64,000 nt of DNA from Gossypium raimondii (GCF_025698545.1 NC_068565.1:5270001-5334000); one strand, 5' to 3'. Numbered from the stretch's first letter, positions 1-11,270 are shown. A program made the numbers and translations. The notes: a model not told the origin generated them from the sequence alone.

Positions 1-605
1 GGCAAGGCTATGGCTTCGAAAAGTGCTAAGTGATCATATGCAAGACCATAGTTATACTATGGCAAAATGGAAGTGAAGTACTCAATTTTCCATAACCGTT
101 TCCTAATTTGATTAAGGATGGTAAGTGACAAATAGGCCCAAAAGAATTATAATAAATGGATAAGTGGTAGTGAATTTATACCAAGATGATGAGTTGAGTT
201 GATGTTGTTATTTAAGCTAAAGTGATATTTTCATTGCAAAATTGAGAATTTCATAAATGTGTTAATGAATGGTATAATCTACAAACGTTGAGTTAAATGG
301 TAAATATGTATTAGTATCGAGCTTAATGGTTTGAATTGTGAACATGAGAAATTTGCGAATTGAATATTGAAATGGAAATGAAATATTGAATTATTAAGAC
401 TTGTGAATTACATGAATATGTATCGGGTCTCGTAGGTCCTATTTATTATGAATATAATATTTTGAGGATATATTATGAAGAATTATAAAAGCATGTTAAT
501 ATTTTGAGGATATATTAAGACTTGGTTAAATACGTTTACAAATGTATATGTTCTAGTAATGCCTCGTACCCTATTCTGGTGTCGAAACGGGTAAGGGGTG
601 TTACA
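1..605 (+). mobile_element. LTR end of a Ty3/gypsy-like retrotransposon (partial)
   Basis: The segment has no coding capacity. It ends at 605 with GGGGTGTTACA, which resembles the right end (TG...CA type) of plant gypsy LTRs preceded by a run like CGAAACGGGTAAGG. At 606 the reading changes abruptly to copia reverse transcriptase sequence, so this is either a solo LTR or the right LTR of an element that landed inside the copia coding region. The left end lies outside the window, so its type and length cannot be settled. The gypsy assignment comes from memory of cotton-like LTRs and is the least certain part. Confidence 0.5.
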
Positions 606-1870
606 CCAGTAGCAGGAATTGCTACAATTAGACTCTTAATTTCACTTACCTCTATATATAATTTGGTTGTTCGCCAAATGGATATTAAAACTACATTTTT
701 AAATGGTGAATTGGAAGAGGAAGTGTACATGGAACAACTAGAAAGATTTGTTGTTCCATGACAAGAGCATAAGGTATGTAAGCTTCTTAAATCTTTATAT
801 GAACTTAAACAAGCACCATAACAATGACACCAAAAGTTTGACAAGGTTGTTTTAGCTAATGGCTATAAAATAAATGAATCCAATAAATGCATATATAGTA
901 AATTTGAAAATGGAAAAGGTGTCATAATTTGCTTATATGTAGATGATATGTTCATTTTTGGCACAGATTTGGAACAAATAGAAAACATGAAGAAATTATT
1001 GTCTAACAACTTTGCTATGAAGGATATGGGTGTAGCAAATGTTATTTTTGGGATTAAAATAACCGAAAATGAAAGCACTATAGCTTTATCGCAATGACAT
1101 TACATTGAAAAGGTGTTTAAAAAGTTTGATCTTTTCAACTGTATACCAGCATCTACACCCATGGATCCTCAAATAAAATTAGTATCTAACGTTGGTAGGA
1201 AAATTGATCAATTGAAATATGCAAGTCTAATCGGTTGTCTTATGTACATAATGACTTGTACAAGACCAAATATTGCATATGCTATTGGGAAATTGAGTAG
1301 GTACACAAGTAATCCAAGTAGTTTGCATTGGCAAACTTTGAATAGAGTACTTAGGTACTTAAAAAAACCTATTAACTATGGATTGTGTTATAATGGATAT
1401 CCTCCAGTTTTAGAAGGGTATTCGGATGCTAGTTGGATTACAAGTTTGGAAGATCATGCATATACTAGTGGATGGATCTTCATTCTTGGTAGAGGAGCCA
1501 TTTCTTGGGGTTCCAAGAAACAAACATGTATTATTGATTCCATCATGGCAGCATAATTTATTGCATTAGCCGCTGCATCTAAAGAAGCAGAATGGTTAAG
1601 AAATTTGCTTTATGATGTACCTTTATGGCCTAAGCCAATTTCACCTATTTCTATCCGTTGTGATAGTGAGGCTACTCTAGCAAAGGTATCTAGCCAAGTA
1701 TATAATGGAAAGTCTAGACACATTGGATTAAGACATAGCTATGTCCGACAATTAATATCTGATGGAGTGATCATTATTAATTATGTGAGTTAATTGAAAA
1801 TTTGGAGGATCCTTTGACAAAAAGTCTTGCTAGATGTGCAATAAAAAGGACCTCAAAAGGGATGGGACTC
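606..1870 (+). pseudogene. Ty1/copia polyprotein remnant (reverse transcriptase and RNase H)
   Basis: Conceptual translation gives, in order, the RT start (PVAGIATIR..., then QMDIKTTFLNGELEEEVYME), the catalytic YVDDM motif near 940-955, the connection region (SRYTSNPS, VLRYLK) and the RNase H domain (GYSDASW, then SKEAEW, RHIGLRHSYVRQ, and DPLTKSLAR near 1810). These are the hallmarks of Ty1/copia pol. The frame is broken by several in-frame stops, near 759, 820, 832, 1096 and 1553, and by a break near 1790. Gag, protease and integrase are absent because the left side is cut by the inserted LTR at 605. It is a dead copy. Confidence 0.9.
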
Positions 1871-2436
1871 AAGCCCATTAACTAAAGTCACCCATGATGG
1901 AAACTCGACTCAATGCTTAGTATAACGTCAAGTCTTGAGTTCAATGAGACAAAGTACATTATTAGTATGTGACTGTTAGCACTATAAATAAATTCATCCT
2001 AAGATTAAAATGCTAGGTACCCGTAATGATAAGGGAAGGATGAGCAATGTACTCTTAATGGACCCATAACATAAACATGTTAGAGTGTTATAATTACGGG
2101 AACACTCTTGATGGGATCTACCTATGTGAGTGGAAGTGTGGCCGCTTCTAGGAGCTCAAGGGCTTGGCTCTGACAGCACTCATGAAAAGAGGAGATAGAC
2201 ACATGGTCATAATAGTGTCCCTAGATACTATGCATTGACTGATGTTGAAATCATTGTGTGAGATGTGTTCGGTTAATCAAATGGAATAGTTGATTCAAAG
2301 TTTAGTCTATTATGCAATTTCGATTAACTTTAACATGTTTTTACTAAGTGAAGGTTCAATCGTAAGATACCTTCATTTATGCTAATTGATTTCCAAGAAT
2401 ATCAAAATCTAAAATATTTTGAAAATAAAGGAAGAT
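1871..2436 (+). other. 3' untranslated part of the copia element, up to the polypurine tract
   Basis: This non-coding stretch lies between the end of the pol relic and the 3' LTR. It ends with a purine-rich run (AAAATAAAGGAAGA, 2422-2435) directly before the LTR's TG, which fits the polypurine tract that primes plus-strand DNA synthesis. Nothing else is recognisable. Confidence 0.55.
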
Positions 2437-3022
2437 TGTTGAAATATTTTCAAATATTTATAGTGTTCCAATAACTATAAATGAATGGGTGTAATTAATC
2501 AAAAGTTATATTATTTGATTTTTGAAAAGAATTATAACTATTTAAATAATATTATTTGAATAGTTATAATATTAAATGAATAATTATGTGTTTATTTGAA
2601 AGACGTTATTATTTAGAAAAACACCTATGGAAAGATGTCTCTATGAAGAGATATGAAAATTCTTATAAATAGGAATGAGATTTCGTTTGGAAATCACACC
2701 AACAAATTCTACTATTCTTTCTTTCATTTCTTCCTTTTCTAATATTATTATATTATTTTATAAAGTATTACTGTAGAAATCCTTTGCAGAAATTGAGTTT
2801 CTTGTTATACATTGCTCAGTGCGTAGTGGACTATTCTCGTTAGTGCAAAACACAAATAGTCATTGGCTTCATTGTATCCTCGAGATTAATTTGCTTGGAA
2901 CTCATTTGCACATCGAAGATAAGTGGGGGCGAATATAACCTTAAAGATAGTGGCTTGATATACGCCTTAGATAATTGTCCTATTTCTTATTTTTGTGTTC
3001 AAGTTGCCTTAAATAATCAACC
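2437..3022 (+). repeat. 3' LTR of the copia element
   Basis: It begins with TGTTGAAATATT immediately after a polypurine tract, the common start of plant copia LTRs. It contains a TATA box (TATAAATA, 2664-2671) with the AT-rich and then T-rich layout of a U3-R-U5 LTR. The right end is placed near 3022, where TCAACC resembles a mutated copy of the expected inverted terminus TCAACA. The end could be off by tens of bases because the 5' LTR is not in the window. Confidence 0.6.
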
Positions 3023-4520
3023 TTTTTTTCGATCTTAAACCTTTTGCAATGGTCTCTTTTCTGAACAATGAAAAATAGTGGCAAGGCACCATCATACGAG
3101 TAAAGCCAAACTGTTGGCTCCTAACTTCTTCGGACTATTTGAGCCTAATTGCAGGTGAGTAGGGAAAGGAGTTCTTTTCTTGGGTCATTCTTTGCCTTTT
3201 GACCTAGTCCAAACTTCATTGTGGGTATAATTCTTGCCCATTAAATTAGTTGTAATTATCATTATTATTATTTTTAAATATAATTTTTTTATTGTTAGTA
3301 AAAGAGAAATGGGAAAATCCAAAAATAAGAATGGAAAGGAAAATAAATTCAAAAGGAATGAAAAAATAAGAAAATTAAATTCAAATGGAAAGGATACGAG
3401 TAAGGACAAGGAGGTTGAGTTAAGCCTAATTTAGTATTGTTTCTCAAAAATATTTTAGGGATCAAAAGCGCTTTTGGAACTAAAAACAATACTAAACAAA
3501 TAACTTTTAAAATAATAAGTGCTTTTGAACCAAAAGCAAAAGTAATTTCTTCTAGTTTTGACAAAAACGCTTTTAAAAACAAACGGTACTCCACATGCTC
3601 TATTTTTGGAAGTTCAACATTTCTGTCGAAATGATTGTAACCGTGATATTGGGAAGAAAAAAGAAAACCTTTTACTCTTAGAGTGTATATAAAGTCAAAT
3701 AAATTTTGACATTTCAGTATAATTGATTGTAAGCGTGATATTAGGAAGATAAAAGAACACCTACGAAGTCTATGCCAATTGACTGACTCTTGAGTTTTGG
3801 TTCTTCTTCTTGACAATTAAATCAACAAATCATATATACTGATTTGTAATTTCATTCATTTTTTCTTTCTTTGCATGCCCCCAAACAACAATTTTAAAGT
3901 TTGATCTTCTTTATGCAAAAAACTTGACTGATTTCTTTGTATTTTTTAAGTTTTTTGCCACCTTCCCATTTTTGATTAAATTCTTTGAATATTGAAGGCA
4001 TTTGAAAATAGGAGGATAAACGCGCTTTAACATGTTTGAATCCATGTTCTCCTGCACTGACAATAATACTAATATCAACCGAACTAAAACTCAATTAACT
4101 AATTAATTAAAATAACACCATTTGGCTATGCCATTAAGCACTTATTTATTATTAGCAGGAGTAAATCAACGTTGTAAAATCCTAATCTTACATTAAGAAT
4201 TTGCAAGGATGCAAAAAGATTCATATTTCATTTTGCCATATTAAACTCTTATGGAATCCACTATTCATTACCCACTACTCATTAATATCGGTGGGATTCA
4301 ATTAGATTTTGAAAAATAAAAATTATATAGTTATTATACAGTATTATGATTTAAAGAAAAATGAATCAAAACTTATCTAAATATAAAAAAAAAAGTAATC
4401 CAACCATCAATTCGGTTCATTGACTTTTAATTTTTTTTAAAGGATAAATTGTTTGTAGTATTTTAAATTCTTTTTACTAGTGAATGGAAAATCAAATCAA
4501 ATACATTTAAATAATAATTA
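3023..4520. other. Gene-free AT-rich intergenic sequence
   Basis: No supported gene is seen. Open frames here are short, low-complexity and without recognisable domains. A loosely repeated phrase built on AAAAGCGCTTTTGGAAC / GTGCTTTTGAACCAAAAGC occurs near 3463-3540 and may be part of a degenerate foldback element. Confidence 0.4.
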
Positions 4521-4529
4521 AATCGGGAG

Positions 4530-5640
4530 TTGATCGCCGCAGAGGCGAGCGTAAGCGTTTTTCCCGGTGTTGTTAATCGCCTTTTGTTTATAGTTTCTTT
4601 ACGCGTTTTCAAATGAAGGATATGTTCCTTTCATTTTTGTTTTTAGGTGTTCGTGAACTTTTTGTCTATGGAAGAGACGTTTCTCCATTAAAGTTTTCTT
4701 ACATCAATTTTTTCTGCTTTTATGGCATGGTTATGTCTGCTTCTATAGCATGGTAGTTTGGGTTTCTATTCAGTTTTTCCAGTTTTTCAAGCGTTTGGGA
4801 GAAAGAGGGTAAAGTCGCGATTCAACCATTTTTTGAGTGGTTATGGTGGCAGTTTTGGCAACATTATCCATAGAGGGTGGGGAAATTGACGAGTGGCATA
4901 TCAATTCCAGCAATGAGGAGAAGGAAATCGGGCGAGGGGTAAGCAAGTGAGAGGCAATGCCGGACGACAGGGAGATGGGTTACAGGAGAAGCCTTACCAT
5001 TAAGTATCGTGGTGGGTCAGGTGGACTTCAAATCGTTGAGAACGTTGCCACTGGATTGAGGAGTGGACACGAACTGGATGCTATCGTCTTGGAGTAGAAC
5101 AAGGGAAGATTGGGAGTAAACAGATGGTGGTGGATCTTGTCGGAGTCAGGGACTCTCATCATTCATTTGTCACAGGAGATATGTAGTATCAAGAGAGCTC
5201 TATACGTATCAATGTGAAAATATCGGTTTGTACGAGGGGCAGCTCAAACAGCGGTTGGATGCGCATGGATCTTCCCTTTGATAGGATGCTAGTCAATGAA
5301 AGGGACCCCGGTCATTATCTTCTTGTAAAATACAAACGACGAAAAGTGTCCATGGAGGTGATGTGGTGCATGGGTCAGGCCTAAGGGTGATGGTGGCGGG
5401 AGGCGGAGGATTGGAATGGATCTCAATGGTCAAGGTGCTTACCATCGACTTGTTTACTACCAGATGCTTATGCCACCATCTACAACTAGCAACGGATGTG
5501 GACAGAGGTGAATTGGGAGCTTTACAATTTATTGGTATTCTAGTTTTTAGACGAGGAAAGCTCAAGTGCGGTTGAAATCTATGTTTTTCTTTTTAAATTC
5601 TAGGGTTTGTATTTTATTTGGTTGTTTTTTTAATTTCCAT
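4530..5640 (+). mobile_element. Probable 5' part of a LINE (ORF1 leader) remnant
   Basis: This roughly 1.1 kb block is clearly richer in G and C than its flanks. One reading near 4860-4910 gives LATLSIEGGEIDEW, which resembles the N-terminus of plant LINE ORF1 proteins (DUF4283 group). Later frames are broken by stops. An open frame of 70 codons at 5363-5575 ends the block and is followed by a T-rich tail. No reverse transcriptase is present. It may be a truncated or non-autonomous retroelement. The family call rests on a short match from memory. Confidence 0.35.
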
Positions 5641-5743
5641 TTGTAAAACGTTACCTTCTTACTTCAAAAATTAATAATTAAACCGAGTATTGTATAATTC
5701 ATTTTTTCGATTTTTCTCAACCATAAAATAATTATTTAAATGA

Positions 5744-5765
5744 ATATATATATATATATATATTC
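5744..5765. repeat. (TA)n microsatellite
   Basis: A run of about ten AT/TA dinucleotides in AT-rich intergenic DNA. A second shorter TA run lies near 6204-6222. Confidence 0.9.
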
Positions 5766-6480
5766 TTATATTCCTTGAAAAAATATAGTCATATATACTT
5801 ATTTAAATATAAGAAAAAGAAAGGAAAAGATACGAATAGAATTTGTCCTCTTTAAGCATTTGATTCACCTTCATTTTTGTTCATTTTCAGTCCCAAATTT
5901 GACATTTCTATTCCCCAGTAGTCTCAATCAAATTCACTTTAATTTATCATGTCCGAATATTATTCATCTCCTTCCATTATTTTTATTCATAAATAACCTC
6001 ACACACATATTGTCATGAATCTGACTAAAATGGAACATTGTACTATTCGAAGATAATTGAAAATATGAATAATTATATAGAACTGATGTGGACCGCCAAA
6101 TTAAGCATGTCATATGATATGAGCATGAGAGTTTTCATTTTAATTGGACAATTTTGTTGTAGTTGAATTTTTAATTATGTGGATGACAACCTCTCTTACT
6201 GTGTATATATATATATATATACTTAGGATGTGATAAGTTAATTTTGATTATCTAATCAACCGCCCACATAATAATTGAGAATGAGATAGCTTATTCAGGT
6301 AACTTATCATAAATATGCATAATTGAAAAATATATTTATGAGGCCTAATTGAAGGGCTACTACTACTAAAAATATAAATTAATTAATATTGTGAAAGTTC
6401 AATATATAAAAAAATTTATTGAAGTCCTTGGCACACTCAACTATAATTTTTTAAAGGTTTTATATTTTAATAAATTTAGA

Positions 6481-7576
6481 AAAAAAAAAGTTTTTTATCC
6501 AAATAATATAAAAAATAATTAATTATGAAAAAGCATAGAAAATCGATCAATTACGAAAATAGGCTTTTGCTAAAGTGTTCTAACGGTGTCACCTGACAAA
6601 TTGGCAGCACTAGACTGAAATGTGATGACCTAAAATATTCAGAGACATGATATGTAAATTTTTTTTTTCTGTTGGCAGCTGAAAGAAAGGGTTTAAGGGT
6701 ACTGCCTGACAGTGTAGAGACACTCTACACCAAATAAATTGTTTCATAAGCCTCTTGTTTATTATTTTATTTTATTTTATTTAAATTGCTCTAGTTTTCA
6801 GAAAGGAGTAACAGCACCATACTTATACAAGCACACATAAGGTGTTCTTGTTTTTTTTTTTTTTTCCATCATAAGCATGCTCAAAATATGCTTTGAGGTT
6901 TCAGAAAAAATATGGAACTTGCAACTTCTCAGACTCTTAACTGCTACCTCCTAAATGGGCAGAAGAACAACTTTTCCAATTTTTGTTCTTTTCCTACTGT
7001 GATGTTTCACCCGAATGAATTGATGCTTCTGTTTCACTAGATTGACCGTATGAAATGGCCACTTCTTTTGGTCTTACCTGCAAGATTATTCGGCAAGAAA
7101 AGATACTGAAGCTTCACCATCATTACAAAGAGTTCAAATTTTCACTTGAATAAAAGATATTATTAGCAGGCCCCTTTTATCCCATATCAATGAAATTTTT
7201 CCTATGAATGCTGTACCAAGTGAGGTTCTAAATTTTCAAAGACTTTTTCTGAAATTTCATAATAAAATATTTTAGTTTAAACAAAATCTGGTAGAAAAAT
7301 GGTAGGCGGGGGTTTATGAAGCAATTTATTCATTTATAGTTCGGTGCCGTCACACTCTCAAGCGGCACCCTTAAACCCTTTTTTTCATCTACCAACAAAA
7401 ACAGAAAAATTGCATATTCTTGAATATTTTAGGTCATCACATTTCAGTGCTGTCAATTTGTTAGGCAGCACCGTCAGAACACTGTAGCAAATGCATATTT
7501 TTGTAATTAATCTGTTTTCCATACCTTTTTCGTAATCAATTATTTTTTATATTATTTGGGTTAAAAACTCAAAAAA
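6481..7576. mobile_element. Long inverted-repeat (MULE/foldback-like) element with a possible captured exon
   Basis: The left arm, 6481-6754, is repeated in inverted orientation at 7308-7576. Matching landmarks are CCAAATAATATAAAAAATAA against TTATTTTTTATATTATTTGG, the ATTTTAGGTCATCACATTTC block near 7428, the ACCCTTAAACCC block, and GTTTCATAAGCC against GGTTTATGAAGC. The arms are about 270 bp and diverged but continuous. The central 550 bp is not inverted and includes a minus-strand segment that reads like a terminal exon (6994-7077). No transposase is seen. A clean target duplication is not visible because the flanks are homopolymeric. Long arms without transposase fit a non-autonomous Mutator-like or foldback element. 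Confidence 0.75.
6994..7077 (-). pseudogene. Possible captured terminal exon inside the inverted-repeat element
   Basis: On the minus strand a T-rich stretch ending in CTTGCAG (intron 3'-end-like) is followed by 28 codons starting V-R-P-K-E-V and ending S-G-E-T-S-Q-stop, with balanced codon use unlike the AT-rich surroundings. Downstream on the same strand the sequence is like a 3' UTR. The parent gene is not recognised. A caution is that CTTGCAG followed by GTAAGA is also a good splice donor, so the segment could instead be intronic. Evidence is composition and signals only. Confidence 0.3.
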
Positions 7577-7875
7577 GAACCTACACATTATGAGAATGAT
7601 AAAATGTACTCTTGGTCATCTTAGATTTACCATTTTAAATAAAAACACATTGGGTTTATATATCAATTTTTTATAATTTTATTTCGTCAATAATTTTACT
7701 CATATAATATTAGTAAGTGTACCATAATAAAAGAAAAACGCACTAAAAGATTTTCTTTTTGGTGAATTACAAGAATAGAATAAAACCTTAACAACAATGC
7801 AATTAACACAATTTGAACCCAAGCCGCACCTAAGATAATGAACACGTTAGCCATCAACACAAATTCACACACTAA

Positions 7876-8408
7876 GGGTCTGTTTGATTGACGGAATTGA
7901 TTTTCCGGAAAATCATTTCCAACTTTTCCAGCGTTTGATTGGCGGAAAACATTTTCCATTTGGAAAATGAACTCCAAAACAATGGAAAATGGGTTACATT
8001 TTAGGGAAAATGTCTTACCCTTTCAATTTCCGTAAGACATTTTCCGTGCTTTCCTCTCTATCGCCTCCTTCATTCCTTCCTTCATTTCGGTGAAAAGCGC
8101 TTACATTTATCGATTTTCCAAGAACTTGTTTTTTAATTATTCAATACTTGTTTTTTAACACAATTACAAATAATTTATTTGATATTAGTTTTTTCAATTT
8201 ATAATGATTAATATTGTAGCTTAATAATTGAGTATTATTATAAATAAATCATTGCAATATATGTAAAAATAATTTAAAATATATTTTCAAAAATATTTTC
8301 AAAAATTTGTCAAGCAAAGAGAAAATATTTTCCAAGAAATCATTTTACAAAAAGTAAAATATTTTCCAGAAATCATTTTACGAAAAATATTTTACTGGCA
8401 ATCAAATA
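7876..8408. mobile_element. hAT-type MITE
   Basis: It begins GGGTCTGTTTGATTG and ends CAATCAAATAG, imperfect terminal inverted repeats of the plant hAT MITE class. It is flanked by CACACTAA (7868-7875) and GACACTAA (8409-8416), an 8-bp target duplication with one mismatch, which is the hAT length. The interior repeats TTTTCCGGAAAA-like and AAAATATTTTCC-like motifs and has no transposase. Confidence 0.75.
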
Positions 8409-8416
8409 GACACTAA

Positions 8417-9385
8417 TAGTATTTAAGTTGAACTTCCAACCAAAAATTTTAAAAGATTATAGTGGGACAAAAGAAAGAGAGAAATAAAGGTAGCTCTAAA
8501 TTGACAAATTTTAGATGAATATTTTTAAAAAAAATAATAGAAATTAGAACAAGGGCAATCAACCACCACCATGCATTGTGATTTTCAAAATGGTCCCCCA
8601 ATGGGCCATAAGAAGCATGCTAGATTCAATGTATTTAACTAAAATTTAGGCAATAATAACTCATTCATTGACTAATTTCATATTTATACTTAGCCTCCCA
8701 TTGTTAAGGAAAAATCAGGCAATCACAATAATAATACTTTCCTTATTGACAATTTAAGATAAACAAAAAAGGGTAAGATTTAATAATAGATGGAATATTT
8801 CACTCCATAAAGCTTTCCCAAATAATCAATAAACCTAAAGAAGTTTCTAAAACGTTTTTCTTTTAATTAATAAATGTGCTATTTGAGGTCAAATTTTGAA
8901 AATTATTATTTAATTGAAATAGGGTTTAATCTTACTAACTTACATTTATTTAAACCAGACAATATTAATTTAAATAAATGCATTTTATTTTTATTTTTTA
9001 GATTAAGTTTAATTTACTACGTTTATTAATGCTCAATTTGGCATAGGCTAGTTAAGCCACCCCAGAAGTGGTTGTTGTTGAATCTTCCAACGAATTAAAA
9101 ATAAAATAATGGTCTTCACATTATAATCATAATTTAACTTTTATGCAAGTCAACTATGTATCTAGATCCAAAACTTTAACCTATTCTATAATAGGGTATT
9201 GGATCTAGCGTTTTGGGGATCTTTATGTGTTATTATTGTTAGTATGGTTAATTATTAAAAAAAAAATCAGTCATAAAATTATTACTTGATTTTGCCCCTA
9301 AAAAATCAACTATCTCCCCAAAATAAATTATGCATTGTGGTCTGATCCGAAATGCAAATGGTTTGCGGTATCTGGGATTTGTAAT
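8417..9385. other. Gene-free AT-rich intergenic sequence
   Basis: No coding region or structured repeat is recognised. The sequence is mostly A/T runs with short degenerate open frames. Confidence 0.4.
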
Positions 9386-9698
9386 GGTCTTGAATAGGCT
9401 TGGAAGATTGATTGTCGAGATGTATTGTTAGAATCAGATTGTTTGGAAGCGCTGCACCATATTAAGGGGAATCTGATAATTAATCAGTCCAAATCGCACA
9501 TCATAAATGCGATTCGAGATTTGTTGAGGCGTGATTGGAATGCAATTGGTTGGCTGATTGTTTAGCAAAGGCTACAGAAGGAATGGATATTGACTTTCAC
9601 CTTTGGTCTTAACCCCCAGATTACCTTACTGGTTTATCTGTTCCTAGATTAATTATTATGTAATAGCCTAGAATGCTCAATTTGCAAAAAAAAAAAAA
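9386..9698 (+). pseudogene. LINE 3' end: RNase H domain relic with poly(A) tail
   Basis: Translation of 9400-9610 gives CRDVLLESDCLEALHHIKG, then SHIINAIRDLLRRDW and, after a small deletion, ADCLAKATEG. This is the RVT_3 type RNase H domain at the end of plant LINE ORF2 (the SDC...A and ADCLA landmarks). The domain is followed by a short 3' UTR and a 13-A run at 9686-9698, which fits a retroposed 3' end. The upstream reverse transcriptase is missing, so this is a 5'-truncated copy. Confidence 0.65.
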
Positions 9699-10396
9699 TA
9701 TGTATTTTTAAACTATCATGTGGTTGAAAAAATCTGTTAAATCTGTATTTTTTTAGCCACACAATAATAAAGAAACACATAAAAAAATTTTGGCTAATTA
9801 AATTTTTTATGGACCAAATCCTGGATAATTTAACAAAAATTAAAACAATATTATGATTTGAATAAACTCCTAATCACACCATGTTGATTATAATATTATA
9901 TTATTAAATAAATTTGTACATATTTGGAAGGGAAATTATTATGTCCACAAATTTATTTCCATAGTGGACCGACATTTCCTTTTGTCAATTGGTCAAGTCA
10001 CAAAAGGTTTATGGAGACTAGAATCTCAAAAGAATATCCGGTAAGATGCTGTTTTTGACTTCCACACACAATCTTCACTTATCACATCTTTTTCAGAAAT
10101 AAATATAAATTTGATAAGTTGTCAATGGTTGAATTAATAAGCAACCGACCCTATCGTCATGCAACTTTACCTCCCGTTATTACCTTTGTTCGTATCCTTC
10201 ATAGTCAATATTTGACTTCATTGCACTTTGAAAATTAGGCTCCTCTTTTATCATTAATTAATACTTAGGAGAAGCAAAGCAGTAATTTTTTACAAAAGAG
10301 ATTATAGTTGAGGATAAAAAATAAGTTCTCTATATGAAAAAGAATTAATTTATCTTTAGAGTTTTACTTATAAGTTATAATAATTCAATAGATTTA
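9699..10396. other. Gene-free AT-rich intergenic sequence
   Basis: Nothing is supported here; the stretch lies between the LINE poly(A) tail and the SINE. Confidence 0.4.
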
Positions 10397-10409
10397 AGTT
10401 TGTGTATAC

Positions 10410-10552
10410 AAAATCGATAGTCTTAATTCGATTGGTATAAACATTGTTGTCAATGTAAGAAAACGTGGGTTCGAGTGCACTGAAGTACATTATCCTCCTA
10501 TTTATGGGTTGGGGAGAGATTATGAGTAATTCTAGGTATTGTATCAAAAAAT
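10410..10552 (+). mobile_element. tRNA-derived SINE-like retroposon with 13-bp target duplication
   Basis: The unit has RNA polymerase III-like internal boxes: an A-box-like CGATTGGTATAAAC and a B-box-like GGGTTCGAGTGC. It ends in a short A run (TCAAAAAA). It is flanked by perfect 13-bp direct repeats AGTTTGTGTATAC at 10397-10409 and 10553-10565, the expected footprint of LINE-driven retroposition. Related diverged units occur at about 14645, 26872 and 43634 in the same orientation. It encodes no protein. Confidence 0.75.
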
Positions 10553-10596
10553 AGTTTGTGTATACGAGAACTGGGCCCAAAAGCTTAACGGAGTCC

Positions 10597-10924
10597 CCTC
10601 GCGTACTAGTAATTGTACGGTTAGAAAGAGAAATATCTGTAGGAATACAACAACATATAAGGCTTAAATACGCCAGTCCTTTGGGCATTCTTCAAGCGCT
10701 AGCAAATGAAACAAAATTGCTTTTCAAAAAAAAATATTCTTCCTTCTAGAGGCAATACTCGTTTATTTGGTATTGGACCGACTATAGTAGTCATATCAAA
10801 TTACTAAGTTTTTTAGTAATTCCTTTTAGCTCTCGCATTATTTTAGCCGATCTCAATATCAGTATTTTCTTTATGGATTGTCATTTCAAGTATTGTTCCC
10901 GTTGGGCTTCTTATGTCAGGATAC
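10597..10924 (+). pseudogene. ndhA: Plastid-derived ndhA fragment (nuclear plastid DNA), plus-strand copy
   Basis: The translation [17 protein letters not shown], followed by [16 protein letters not shown], matches exon 1 of plastid ndhA, subunit 1 of the NADH dehydrogenase-like complex. After a +1 shift in an A run near 10730 the match continues (LPSRG, TRLFGIGPTIVVIS) to GLLMSGY at 10924. It covers about residues 40-150 and is broken by frameshifts and substitutions, so it is a dead nuclear insert. It lies head to head with a second, minus-strand copy starting a few bases later. Confidence 0.85.
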
Positions 10925-10928
10925 TAAA

Positions 10929-11270
10929 TAAACGTCTAGATGGAAGAATATTTTTTTGAAAAGTTGTTTTGTTCCATCTGCTAGCGCTTGAAAAATGCCC
11001 AAAGGACCGACGTATTTAGGCCTAATACGTTGTTGTATTCCTGTAGATATTTCTCTTTCTAACCATATAATTACTAGCACGCCTATTGTGATTCCCAATA
11101 CAAGAGTCAAAATAGGGATCAACATCCATATGATCCCATAGACCTCTTTTAAAGATTTCAATGTGTAAAAGGAATTGATATCTTCTACTTCTGTCATATA
11201 AATTATCATTTCAACTATCCACTTCTCCCATAATGATATCTATGCTACCTAGTATCGGGAATCACAATAG
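10929..11270 (-). pseudogene. ndhA: Plastid-derived ndhH end plus ndhA start, minus-strand copy
   Basis: On the minus strand the end of ndhH ([11 protein letters not shown] then stop) is followed at once by an ndhA start (ATG at 11209, then [46 protein letters not shown]). This is the plastid ndhH-ndhA gene junction. The match runs to about residue 95, where an A-run deletion changes frame, and then meets the plus-strand copy near 10925. Both copies share the Gly-to-Arg and Glu-to-Lys changes in the RIGPEY segment, so they probably descend from one already mutated insert. Confidence 0.88.
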
